From NCBI GenBank assembly GCA_019429325.1, contig JAHYJA010000011.1:1-37555 (forward strand): 37,555 bases of DNA, written 5' to 3'. This DNA is from Bacteroidales bacterium (GTDB lineage: Bacteria; Bacteroidota; Bacteroidia; Bacteroidales; VadinHA17). Numbering within the stretch: position 1 is the first letter of the stretch; every line of letters starts with the position of its first letter. Both the position numbers and the translations under genes were made by a program. The notes beneath the pieces were generated by a model, which was not told the DNA's origin, made no database searches, and saw only the letters and a program-made list of their open reading frames with translations. Of the stretch, positions 26,083-34,054 are shown piece after piece.

Positions 26083-26112
26083 TTGAATTTATACAATTAT
26101 TCGCTATTTTTG
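26083..26112 (+). promoter_or_regulatory. Bacteroidota-type promoter (-33 TTG / -7 TAttTTTG) for ricT-gldH
   Basis: TTG at 26083-26085 and TATTTTTG at 26105-26112 are separated by 19 bases, matching the family consensus spacing. The ricT ATG is 27 bases downstream. The ORF track's TTG start for ricT is this -33 element. Confidence 0.6.
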
Positions 26113-26139
26113 CAGTGTTTTACAATAGCAGAATGTCGT

Positions 26140-27288
26140 ATGACAGATCATGATGAATTGCACGGGCCGACGGGGGAAGAGATCCGGACGCCTGATTTAA
26201 AATATAGACCCGGCTGTAACAAACTCGATTGCTTCAACTGGCTTAAGGATCTCCCGGATTTCCCCGGGGGAATCGACATTGTAGAGATCCGTTTCAAGAA
26301 CACCCGCAAGGGATTCTACAGGAATGTGAACGATCTGAGGCTTGAGACGGGAGATATTGTAGCGGTCGAGGCCTCTCCCGGCCATGATATCGGCAGGGTG
26401 TCGATGACGGGCCCGCTTGTCGCCGAACAAATGAAAAGGCTAAAGATCAGACCCTCGGTCGAAGACATGAAAAAGGTCTATCGCAAAGCCAAGGCGGTTG
26501 ATATTGAGAAGTGGGAGGAGGCAAAGAAGCTTGAGAATCCGACGATGCTCAGGTCGCGGAAGATCTCCGAGGAGCTGAAGCTCAATATGAAGATAGGGGA
26601 TGTCGAATATCAGGGCGACAAGACAAAAGCAATCTTCTACTACATTGCCGACGAGAGAGTTGACTTCCGCCAGCTTATAAGGGTCCTGGCCGATGAGTTC
26701 CGGGTAAGGATCGAGATGAGGCAGATTGGCGCCCGACAGGAAGCAGGAAGAATAGGTGGAATAGGGCCGTGCGGCAGAGAACTCTGCTGTTGTACGCACA
26801 TTACCAACTTCATTTCCGTTTCGACCGTCCATGCCAAATATCAGGAGCTGTCGCTGAACCCGCAGAAACTGGCCGGACAATGCGGGAAGCTGAAATGCTG
26901 TCTCTGCTTCGAACTCGACTGCTATGTCGATGCACAGAGGGGCTTCCCGCCGAAAGAGATACCTCTTGAGCTTGAGGATGCAACCCTCTATTTTCACAAG
27001 GTGGAAGTCCACAAGGGAATCTACTGGTATACAACCGACCCCCGGTCGGCGGTAAACCTGACAGCTGTTCCGGTGGAAAGGGTAAGGGAGATTCAGACCA
27101 TGAACCGCAAAGGAATCAAAACGGATAAGCTTCTGGCGATTGACAAGTCATGGGAGACTGCTCCCGTATCCGAAGATCTTCTCATTAATAACAGCCTTTC
27201 ACGGTTCGATGCTCCGTCTCCGCCCCGCCGGCCAAAGAATCAGCATAAAAGGAAAAACAGGAAGTTTAATGACAAAAGGAACAAATAG
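26140..27288 (+). CDS. ricT: PSP1-domain protein, RicT/YaaT-like
   Basis: 382 residues from the ATG at 26140. The PSP1 core contains GDIVAVEASPGHDIGRV, IFYYIADERVDFRQLIRVLADEF and EMRQIGARQEAGRIGGIGPCG. The cysteine clusters CGRELCCC and CGKLKCCLCFELDC resemble those that bind Fe-S in the RicAFT complex. Bacillus RicT (YaaT) acts with RicA and RicF in RNA processing and developmental control; in Bacteroidota the partners are not evident and the role is uncertain. An N-terminal extension adds CNKLDCFNW. The C-terminal tail is very basic (KNQHKRKNRKFNDKRNK), suggesting nucleic-acid contact. Its end overlaps gldH by 20 bases. Confidence 0.8.
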   Translation: MTDHDELHGPTGEEIRTPDLKYRPGCNKLDCFNWLKDLPDFPGGIDIVEIRFKNTRKGFYRNVNDLRLETGDIVAVEASPGHDIGRVSMTGPLVAEQMKRLKIRPSVEDMKKVYRKAKAVDIEKWEEAKKLENPTMLRSRKISEELKLNMKIGDVEYQGDKTKAIFYYIADERVDFRQLIRVLADEFRVRIEMRQIGARQEAGRIGGIGPCGRELCCCTHITNFISVSTVHAKYQELSLNPQKLAGQCGKLKCCLCFELDCYVDAQRGFPPKEIPLELEDATLYFHKVEVHKGIYWYTTDPRSAVNLTAVPVERVREIQTMNRKGIKTDKLLAIDKSWETAPVSEDLLINNSLSRFDAPSPPRRPKNQHKRKNRKFNDKRNK

Positions 27289-27751
27289 ATCATCCCTGTA
27301 TCCGCTCTTTGCTACCCTCCTTATGATGCTGTCGTGCAACAGCAATGTTATTTTCACCGATTCGGTAAGGATGGAAGAAAACACCTGGAAACTGCATGAT
27401 GTCCCGGTGTACCGGGTGGCCATATCAGACACGGCTGCCGCAGCCGATATTTTATTTTCGATCCGTACAGGCCCGGCCTATCCCTTCCGGAACATTTTCC
27501 TTTTTGTAACAACCACATCTCCTGACGGTAAAAGCATTACAGACACCCTCAGCTATGACCTTGCCGACGAAAAAGGCAAATGGTACGGTAAGGGGCTGGG
27601 CGACATCAATGAACTCAGACTGCCTTATAAATCAAATGTCTTCTTCCCTGTACCGGGCACCTACCAGTTCAGGGTACAGCATGGCATGAGGGCAGAGAAC
27701 CTTAAGGGCGTTTACGATTTCGGAATGAGGGTTGAAAAGAGAAGCAGGTAA
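27269..27751 (+). CDS. gldH: gliding motility / type IX secretion lipoprotein GldH
   Basis: 160 residues from the ATG at 27269, which lies inside the end of ricT; GGAAG precedes it. The signal reads SSLYPLFATLLMMLSCNSNV with lipobox MLSC, so the product is a membrane-anchored lipoprotein. The body matches GldH: VIFTDSVRMEENTWKLHDVP, FSIRTGPAYPFRNIFLFV, DTLSYDLADEKGKWYGKGLGD and PYKSNVFFPVPGTYQF. In Flavobacterium GldH is needed for gliding; homologues also occur in non-gliding Bacteroidota that carry type IX secretion genes. The exact role is not known. It is followed by trmB eight bases downstream. Confidence 0.88.
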   Translation: MTKGTNRSSLYPLFATLLMMLSCNSNVIFTDSVRMEENTWKLHDVPVYRVAISDTAAAADILFSIRTGPAYPFRNIFLFVTTTSPDGKSITDTLSYDLADEKGKWYGKGLGDINELRLPYKSNVFFPVPGTYQFRVQHGMRAENLKGVYDFGMRVEKRSR

Positions 27752-27759
27752 AGGGAGAA

Positions 27760-28473
27760 GTGGGCAAGAATAAACTTTTAAGATGGGCCGAGATGGAAAC
27801 ATTCCGGAATGTTATCCAGCCCGGCAACATTGAAGATTTCGGAGTGTCACATCCGTTGAAGGGCAACTGGAACAAGGAGGTTTTCTGTAATTCCAATCCC
27901 CTGGTACTTGAACTGGCGTGCGGCAGGGGTGAGTACACCACCGGCCTTGCATCAAGGTTCCCTTTAAACAACTATGTCGGTATTGACATCAAGGGGGCAA
28001 GGATGTGGAGGGGCGCGAAAACAGCCATTGAAAACAAGCTCGGCAACGTGGCCTTCCTGAGAATACGAATTGAGTTCATCAGTTCATTCTTTGCCGAAGA
28101 TGAGGTTGATGAGATATGGATCATCTTCCCCGATCCACAACCCGGTAAAAAGAACTCCAATAAAAGGCTTACCAGCCCATGGTTCCTTAATAATTACAGA
28201 AACTTCCTGAAAAACAATGGCATAATACACCTGAAAACGGATAACATCGAACTGTTTGACTATACCGCGGCGCTCGTCGCAGGAAATGATCTGGAAATTA
28301 TCCGGCGTACCAGTGATCTCTATTCAGATAATCCTGAAAATGAAATTCTGTCGATCCGGACGCATTATGAGAAGAGCTTCCTGAGCAAGGGTCTTAAGAT
28401 CAATTATATATCGTTCAGGCTAAACAAAGAGAAGGTTATCACCGATGGTACAACGGAAAAACAGCCCCAATGA
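27760..28473 (+). CDS. trmB: tRNA (guanine-N7-)-methyltransferase
   Basis: 237 residues, GTG start at 27760 eight bases after gldH. The class I methyltransferase core shows LVLELACGRGEYTTGLA (SAM motif I), YVGIDIKGARMWRGAK, and the TrmB signature IIFPDPQPGKKNSNKRLTS, followed by IHLKTDNIELFDY and the C-terminal HYEKSFLSKG. It makes m7G46 in tRNA variable loops. The region before motif I (about 45 residues) is typical for the family. It overlaps the next gene (ATL) by 29 bases, consistent with translational coupling in the ricT-gldH-trmB-ATL run. Confidence 0.9.
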   Translation: MGKNKLLRWAEMETFRNVIQPGNIEDFGVSHPLKGNWNKEVFCNSNPLVLELACGRGEYTTGLASRFPLNNYVGIDIKGARMWRGAKTAIENKLGNVAFLRIRIEFISSFFAEDEVDEIWIIFPDPQPGKKNSNKRLTSPWFLNNYRNFLKNNGIIHLKTDNIELFDYTAALVAGNDLEIIRRTSDLYSDNPENEILSIRTHYEKSFLSKGLKINYISFRLNKEKVITDGTTEKQPQ

Positions 28474-28795
28474 TGATTTTTTCTCAAGGGTTTATGAAGT
28501 TACCAAACTGATCCCCTGCGGCAGGATCACATCATACGGAGCCATTGCCCGATACCTCGGATCAGGGAGGTCAGCCCGCATGGTTGGCTGGGCACTCAAC
28601 GCCTGCCACACACGGAAAGATTTCATACCGGCTCACAGGGTCGTTAACCGGAACGGACTCCTTACCGGGAAACGCCACTTCGGCAACTCAACCACAATGG
28701 AGCAGCTGCTTGCCAACGAAGGCCTTGTGGTTGAGAATGACCGGATTGTCTGTTTCAGGGAGAAATTCTGGGATCCTCTGACCGAACTGCAATGA
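28445..28795 (+). CDS. alkyltransferase-like (ATL) MGMT-family protein
   Basis: 116 residues. It is the C-terminal DNA-binding fold of O6-alkylguanine-DNA alkyltransferase: VYEVTKLIPCGRITSYGAIA and SARMVGWALNACH are the helix-turn-helix and arginine-finger segments. The active site reads IPAHRVVNRNG, where the alkyl-accepting Cys of PCHR is replaced by Ala. Such alkyltransferase-like proteins bind alkylated guanines without repairing them and hand the lesion to nucleotide excision repair. It is expressed from the trmB transcript (29-base overlap). A small hairpin follows the stop codon. Confidence 0.85.
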   Translation: MVQRKNSPNDDFFSRVYEVTKLIPCGRITSYGAIARYLGSGRSARMVGWALNACHTRKDFIPAHRVVNRNGLLTGKRHFGNSTTMEQLLANEGLVVENDRIVCFREKFWDPLTELQ

Positions 28796-28858
28796 ATATT
28801 TTGCCGTGAGGAAAAATTTATTTAACATTGCAGCCTCTTAAAGGCAATATAAAAATAA

Positions 28859-28879
28859 GGGAATAACCGTTTTATTCCC
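28859..28879. other. hairpin between the ATL gene and nfu
   Basis: An 8-bp perfect stem (GGGAATAA/TTATTCCC, five-base loop) lies 63 bases after the ATL stop and 25 bases before the nfu ATG. No strong T-run follows, so it is only a weak terminator or processing-site candidate. Confidence 0.4.
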
Positions 28880-28904
28880 CTGATAATGTTCAAATCCACA
28901 ATAA

Positions 28905-29144
28905 ATGAAAGATACAGCCAGCATCAGAGAACGAGTAATAAATGCACTCGAAAAAGTGAGACCCTACCTGCAGTCGGACGGCGGTGATATTGATCTGATA
29001 GATATAACTGACGATCTTGTCGTCAAGGTAAGGCTGAAGGGAGCTTGCCACGGATGCCCTTTCAGCTTGCAGACACTCAAGGCAGGCGTCGAACAGGCAA
29101 TCATGAAGGAAGTCCCTGAGATTAAGGGAGTGATCTCCGCCTGA
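28905..29144 (+). CDS. NifU/Nfu-type iron-sulfur scaffold domain protein
   Basis: 79 residues, a single Nfu domain. RVINALEKVRPYLQSDGGDIDLIDI leads to the CxxC ligand motif in KGACHGCPFSLQTLKAGVE, which assembles a [4Fe-4S] cluster between two monomers, and the end EVPEIKGVISA is typical. It would deliver clusters to client enzymes in the cytoplasm. It stands after a hairpin and before the sprE-type gene. Length is the usual one for stand-alone Nfu in Bacteroidota. Confidence 0.9.
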   Translation: MKDTASIRERVINALEKVRPYLQSDGGDIDLIDITDDLVVKVRLKGACHGCPFSLQTLKAGVEQAIMKEVPEIKGVISA

Positions 29145-29223
29145 AAGAATATCAGCCCGATTTTATTTGACAATTGAATACTATACTCATATTAAGTTAG
29201 TTTATAGTATTAAAAGAGATTTT

Positions 29224-31893
29224 TTGGTTCCGGTCAAAACATCATTCAGATTGCTGATGTTTCTGGGGCTGATCCTGTTCCTGACCGATTGCTCGGTCGA
29301 AAAAAACACGGGAAGCACCAGATTCTACCATGGAATTACTTCCAGGTACAATATCTATTTTAATGGTTATGAGAGTTTTAAGGCAGGCCTGAACAGGTTA
29401 TACACGGGGTATACCGACGATTATTCAGAACTGCTCAAGGTGTTCGAGCACAGCGATCCCTCAACAGTATCGCTATGCTACTCCAATATGGAAAGAGCCA
29501 TTCAGAAGGCTTCCCTGATCATCTCGCAGAAATCGATAACGGCCAGGCCTGATATACGTACCGGTGGCACACCCTCAGCCAAGGAAAGGGCAATGCTGGA
29601 AAGGAAAGAGTATAACGACTGGGTCGACGACAGTTACCTCCTTGTCGGAAAAGCCCGCTTTTACCTGCATGAGTTCACCGAAGCCTCATCGGTCTTCAAT
29701 TACTGCATAACCGAAGCCAACGATCCGGACATAAAAACTGAGGCATCAATCTGGCTCGCCAGGATCGGTAATGAAACAGGCCAGTATAACGAATCGCTCA
29801 GGATACTCACTGAAACAGATATGGCGGCTCTCACGGGAAAGTCGCTGAAAGCCATGTATTACACCACAATGGCCGACCTGCTCATCAAACAGAAAAGATA
29901 TTCCGAAGCTCTTGACCCACTTAACGAATCGCTAAGATATGTCGCGGGCAAAAGGCCCCGGTACAGACTTACATACCTCCTTGCACAACTGCATGAACAG
30001 GCTGGTAACTCCGCGAATGCCATCTCTCTTTACCGTCGTGTGGCAAGAATGAATGTCCCCTACGAGGTGGAGTTCAATGCCAGAATCAATATTGCCGGCG
30101 TATTTGACGTCAATTCGGGCAATCCGCGCGAGATGAGGAAGGAGCTGATGAAAATGCTGAGGGATTCGAAGAACAACGATTATCAGGATCAGATCCTCTA
30201 CGCGCTCGGCAACCTTTCGATGAAGGAGGGGAATGTGGCGGAAGCCCTCGAATCGTACAGGAAATCGGCTTCAGTGCCATCGCGGAACCAGAACCAGAAA
30301 GGCAGATCATATTTAGCTCTTGCACAGCACTACTACAATGTGCCCGACTGGCTCAGGGCAGGGAAATATTACGACAGCGCTGCCTATTTTCTCGACCAGA
30401 AATATCCGGAATACCAGTTGATAAGAACAAAATCACAGGACCTGCATGAGCTCACAACACATCTGAATATGATCATCAGGGAAGACAGCCTTCAAAGGGT
30501 GGCATCCATGAGCCCGGCCGAAAGGAACACACACATAGCCGGTATAATTGACAAAATAATAAGCGACGAGAGAGCCGGAACAACTTCCCAGAACACCGAC
30601 AGGTATAACCTGGGACAATATTACGAGAACGAAAGACGGTTTCAGGGAAATATTGAACAGGAGGGGAAATGGTATTTCTACAACCAGGCGGCTCTCACCT
30701 TCGGACGAACTGAATTCCGTAGAAGATATGGGGAACGAAGGCTCGAGGATAACTGGAGAAGGGCAAACAAGGCCCGGGTGACATTCCAGACCGCCTCAGC
30801 CCAGGGTGATGCAGCTTCGAACGGCAAAGACAGTACCATTTCGGTTGCAGATTATAAAACACCCCAGTTTTATCTCAGCAACCTGCCACTGAATGATTCC
30901 CTTCTTTCCCTTTCAAACGGGAGAATTGCCTCGGCCTGGCTCAGCACAGGGAAAACGTTCTCCGAGAGGATTGAAAATCAACCATATGCTGTGGAGTCAT
31001 TCGAAAAGTTGATAACCAGATTCCCTTCAAACGAGCTTGTTCCCGAAGCACTCTACAATATTTACAAAGTGTATCGTGATAAAGAGAATGACAATCAGAA
31101 ATCTGAAATCTACCGGCAGAGACTGATTATCAATTATCCCGAAAGTGAATTTGCCATGATCCTGTCGGATCCGGATTATTTCACGAAAAAACTGGCCGCC
31201 GGAAGAAGGGTTGAGCAGCTCTATCAGGAGGCTTACAACCAATATGTCGGTGAAAATTTCACTACAGTGATTAACCTGGCCAACAATGCATTAATGGAGT
31301 TCAGCGAGGATGAGCTTGCACCGAAATTCCATCTGCTCAGGGCTTTCTCAACCGGAAGGATAAGCGATGAAAGAACCTTCAGGGAAGAACTGAGCGCAAT
31401 AATCAAAAAATACCCGGGAACCGAGGAGACAGAAAGAGCTCAGGAGATAATGGCATCCATCGATCAGCAGATCCCGGAGCTGAAGGTTGAGGAAGAAAAA
31501 GAGATCGCCGCAGAACTCTACACCACCGGTTCCGGCTCGCGGTTCTTCTTCACGATAATCATTATGGATCCCACTTTCAACATCAACCAGGCATCGTTCG
31601 ATGTAATCAGTTATAACATAGACAACTACACCGACAGAAACTACCGTACGGAAGGCACCCTCACCGATAACAGGTATTACCTTATTACCGTGTCGGGCTT
31701 CCGTGATAACGACGCAGCCTGGGAGTATTACAGGGCTTCATCTTCTGTCCCCTTCCTCAGAAACCCTTCGGGGGCAAGGGTGCTGACCTTCCTCATAAAT
31801 GATGAGAATCTTAAAGTACTGGAAACAGACAGGAATCCTGAACGCTACTTTATTTTCTTCAACGAGAATTATCTCAGCAGCCAAACCAAATAA
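29224..31893 (+). CDS. sprE: SprE/PorW-type TPR lipoprotein of type IX secretion and gliding
   Basis: 889 residues from the TTG at 29224, chosen because MVPVKTSFRLLMFLGLILFLTDC then forms a lipoprotein signal; the ORF track's TTG at 29167 adds 19 residues that do not fit one. The cysteine is preceded by Asp (LTDC), an unusual lipobox. The N-terminal block STRFYHGITSRYNIYFNGYE is the conserved start of this family. TPR-like helical repeats cover about 120-400 (YYTTMADLLIKQKRYSEALD, QILYALGNLSMKEGNVAEAL) and again about 590-770. The C-terminus ends FIFFNENYLSSQTK. PorW/SprE is needed for type IX secretion. porX follows directly, supporting the call. Confidence 0.8.
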   Translation: MVPVKTSFRLLMFLGLILFLTDCSVEKNTGSTRFYHGITSRYNIYFNGYESFKAGLNRLYTGYTDDYSELLKVFEHSDPSTVSLCYSNMERAIQKASLIISQKSITARPDIRTGGTPSAKERAMLERKEYNDWVDDSYLLVGKARFYLHEFTEASSVFNYCITEANDPDIKTEASIWLARIGNETGQYNESLRILTETDMAALTGKSLKAMYYTTMADLLIKQKRYSEALDPLNESLRYVAGKRPRYRLTYLLAQLHEQAGNSANAISLYRRVARMNVPYEVEFNARINIAGVFDVNSGNPREMRKELMKMLRDSKNNDYQDQILYALGNLSMKEGNVAEALESYRKSASVPSRNQNQKGRSYLALAQHYYNVPDWLRAGKYYDSAAYFLDQKYPEYQLIRTKSQDLHELTTHLNMIIREDSLQRVASMSPAERNTHIAGIIDKIISDERAGTTSQNTDRYNLGQYYENERRFQGNIEQEGKWYFYNQAALTFGRTEFRRRYGERRLEDNWRRANKARVTFQTASAQGDAASNGKDSTISVADYKTPQFYLSNLPLNDSLLSLSNGRIASAWLSTGKTFSERIENQPYAVESFEKLITRFPSNELVPEALYNIYKVYRDKENDNQKSEIYRQRLIINYPESEFAMILSDPDYFTKKLAAGRRVEQLYQEAYNQYVGENFTTVINLANNALMEFSEDELAPKFHLLRAFSTGRISDERTFREELSAIIKKYPGTEETERAQEIMASIDQQIPELKVEEEKEIAAELYTTGSGSRFFFTIIIMDPTFNINQASFDVISYNIDNYTDRNYRTEGTLTDNRYYLITVSGFRDNDAAWEYYRASSSVPFLRNPSGARVLTFLINDENLKVLETDRNPERYFIFFNENYLSSQTK

Positions 31894-31899
31894 TTGCTT

Positions 31900-31907
31900 T
31901 ACTTTTG
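31900..31907 (+). promoter_or_regulatory. TAnnTTTG -7 box for porX
   Basis: TACTTTTG is an exact match 21 bases before the porX ATG. The ORF track's TTG start overlaps this box, arguing that the true start is the downstream ATG at 31929. Confidence 0.5.
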
Positions 31908-31928
31908 CAGGAAAACCCACTGCCTGCG

Positions 31929-33485
31929 ATGAGAAGGATAAGAATACTGTGGACCGACGACGAGGTTGAGGCACTGAAACCCCATATCTTTTTCCTGAGG
32001 GAGAAAGGGTACGAGATCGAAACCTGTTCAAACGGCAATGATACGATTGATCTTGTCAGGCAAAATGTCTACGACCTTATTTTTCTCGATGAGCACATGC
32101 CCGGGCTTAGCGGTATCGAGACGCTGAGGCTCATCAGGGAGATCCGCCCCGACATCCCGGTGGTGATGATAACAAAAAGTGAAGAGGAAGGGATAATGGA
32201 GGCAGCTATCGGATCGGAGATCGCTGATTATCTTATTAAGCCTGTCAAGCCCAACCAGATACTCCTGGCACTGAAAAGGATACTCGATCAGCGCCGGCTG
32301 GTGACAGAGAAAACAACAACCGATTACAGGCAGGAATTCAGCAGGATTGGCAATATGATCGATCTGGCCATGGATCACGATGACTGGATATCGCTCTACA
32401 GAAAGATCGTTTTCTGGGAGACTGAACTTGAAAAATCGACCGATACCGGCATGAGTGAGATACTCAGAATGCAGGAGACTGAAGCTAACAAAGCCTTTGG
32501 GAAGTTTGTGATGAACAATTATCTCAAATGGGTCACTCCGGGTACCGAAAACAAACCTCTGCTGTCTCCGTCTCTTTTCGAAAAAAAAGTATTTCCTCAT
32601 CTTAGCAGAGGGAAGCCCCTTTTTTTCATTCTTATCGATAATCTGAGGTTTGACCAGTGGAAAACCATATCTGCAGAACTGCAGGGACTCTACCGCATCA
32701 CCGGCGAAGATCTTTATTTCAGTATTCTTCCCACCGCTACACAATACAGCCGCAACTCGATCTTTGCCGGCCTCATGCCGTCGGCAATCTCAGGCATCAT
32801 GCCCGGTTTGTGGATCAGCGACGACGAAGAGGATGGCAAGAACCTTCAGGAGGAGGAGCTTTTCAGGCATCAGCTTGCACGCAGGGGACAGAATATCAAA
32901 TGGTCATATAACAAAATAACAAGCAGTCAGGGCGGCAGGAAGATAAATGAACGGATCAGGCAGATGCTCGACAATGACCTGAATATTCTCGTTTATAATT
33001 TTGTAGATATGCTCTCGCACGCCCGGACCGAAATGGAAATTATCCGCGACCTGGCAGGTGATGAGAAAGCCTACAGGAGTCTAACCAGATCATGGTTCCT
33101 TCATTCGCCTCTCTATGAGATGCTGAACGTACTCTCAGCGTACCCGGTCAGGATAATCCTCAGCACAGATCATGGCACCATAAGAGTTCAGAATCCGGTC
33201 AAAATAATCGGTGACAGGAAAACATCCTCCAACCTCAGGTATAAGCTGGGCAGAAACCTCGATTACGATCCCGCAAAGGTATTCGAGCTGACAAACCCCG
33301 AGAAGGCCGGATTGCCAAAAACAAATATCACATCAAGATACATCTTCGCGCTGGGCAACGACTTCCTGATATATCAGAACAACTTCAACCATTACGCAAA
33401 TTATTACAGGGACACTTTCCAGCATGGCGGCATATCCTTGCAGGAAATGATACTGCCGGTAGTCAGTCTCGAGTCTGTTTCCTGA
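31929..33485 (+). CDS. porX: PorX: response regulator with PglZ/alkaline-phosphatase-like effector
   Basis: 518 residues from the ATG at 31929. The receiver domain (about 3-120) begins IRILWTDDEVEAL and carries the phospho-acceptor in LIFLDEHMPGLSG and the Lys in YLIKPVKPN. A helical linker leads to a PglZ-type phosphodiesterase domain (about 210-510) with metal and catalytic positions in FILIDNLRFDQW, ATQYSRNSIFAG (Thr), STDHGTIRV (Asp-His) and FQHGGISLQEM (His). PorX controls type IX secretion in Porphyromonas together with PorY and a sigma factor, and hydrolyses cyclic oligonucleotides in vitro. All expected catalytic residues appear present. No PorY-type kinase is in the window. tsaE follows 17 bases later. 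Confidence 0.93.
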   Translation: MRRIRILWTDDEVEALKPHIFFLREKGYEIETCSNGNDTIDLVRQNVYDLIFLDEHMPGLSGIETLRLIREIRPDIPVVMITKSEEEGIMEAAIGSEIADYLIKPVKPNQILLALKRILDQRRLVTEKTTTDYRQEFSRIGNMIDLAMDHDDWISLYRKIVFWETELEKSTDTGMSEILRMQETEANKAFGKFVMNNYLKWVTPGTENKPLLSPSLFEKKVFPHLSRGKPLFFILIDNLRFDQWKTISAELQGLYRITGEDLYFSILPTATQYSRNSIFAGLMPSAISGIMPGLWISDDEEDGKNLQEEELFRHQLARRGQNIKWSYNKITSSQGGRKINERIRQMLDNDLNILVYNFVDMLSHARTEMEIIRDLAGDEKAYRSLTRSWFLHSPLYEMLNVLSAYPVRIILSTDHGTIRVQNPVKIIGDRKTSSNLRYKLGRNLDYDPAKVFELTNPEKAGLPKTNITSRYIFALGNDFLIYQNNFNHYANYYRDTFQHGGISLQEMILPVVSLESVS

Positions 33486-33502
33486 TTCTGTGAGCAAGCT
33501 GA

Positions 33503-33916
33503 ATGAAAATAATCATAAAAGATAAAAGGTACCTTGCCTCTGCCTCAAAAAAAATAGTGAAGCATGCAGGAGACAGAAGGATAATCGCTTTCTACGGTTC
33601 AATGGGTGCAGGGAAGACCACCATCATCAAAAGCATCTGCAAGGTGCTGGGGGCGGCCGATATCACAAGCAGTCCCACTTTCACAATTGTAAACGAATAC
33701 CGCACAGTCAGCAACGAATCTCTTTACCATATTGATTTCTACAGGATAACCAAAAGTGAGGAGATATTTGATACAGGTATCGGAGAGTATTTGTCGGGTG
33801 GCTTCTGGTGTTTTCTCGAGTGGCCCGAACTGGCTGAGGAAATATTGCCGCCTGAAACCGTAAAGGTCAGGATCACTGTCGGTTCGGGTGAACAACGCAT
33901 CCTTCACCTGGCATAA
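33503..33916 (+). CDS. tsaE: tRNA threonylcarbamoyladenosine biosynthesis ATPase TsaE
   Basis: 137 residues. The P loop is IAFYGSMGAGKTTIIKSIC, followed by ITSSPTFTIVNEY and LYHIDFYRI, then FLEWPELAEEILP, all characteristic of TsaE (YjeE). It is an ATPase that works with TsaB and TsaD to add threonylcarbamoyl to A37 of ANN-decoding tRNAs. tcdA in this window acts on the product. The porX-tsaE order is, to my knowledge, common in Bacteroidota. A repeat-rich 138-base spacer separates it from ald. Confidence 0.92.
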   Translation: MKIIIKDKRYLASASKKIVKHAGDRRIIAFYGSMGAGKTTIIKSICKVLGAADITSSPTFTIVNEYRTVSNESLYHIDFYRITKSEEIFDTGIGEYLSGGFWCFLEWPELAEEILPPETVKVRITVGSGEQRILHLA

Positions 33917-33924
33917 ATACCTCT

Positions 33925-33985
33925 GGTTGCAGGGTGCTGGTTCCTCAATCAACTAGCAACCGGCAACCAGTAACTGGCAACTTAG
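33925..33985. repeat. degenerate 7-base repeats with hairpin potential (GCAACCR/GTAACTG)
   Basis: Units GCAACCG, GCAACCA, GTAACTG, GCAAC lie in tandem at about 33956-33981, and GGTTGC (33925-33930) plus CTGGTT (33937-33942) are complementary to GCAACC (33963-33968) and AACCAG (33965-33970). It lies just after tsaE and could form its 3' hairpin. Confidence 0.5.
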
Positions 33986-34025
33986 ATAAATACGTTTATT
34001 AATACTGCTCAGTCTCAATTTTTTT

Positions 34026-34033
34026 TACCTTTG
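34026..34033 (+). promoter_or_regulatory. TAnnTTTG -7 box for ald
   Basis: TACCTTTG is an exact match 21 bases before the ald ATG. Confidence 0.5.
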
Positions 34034-34054
34034 AAGAAATAACCCATCCCTTCC

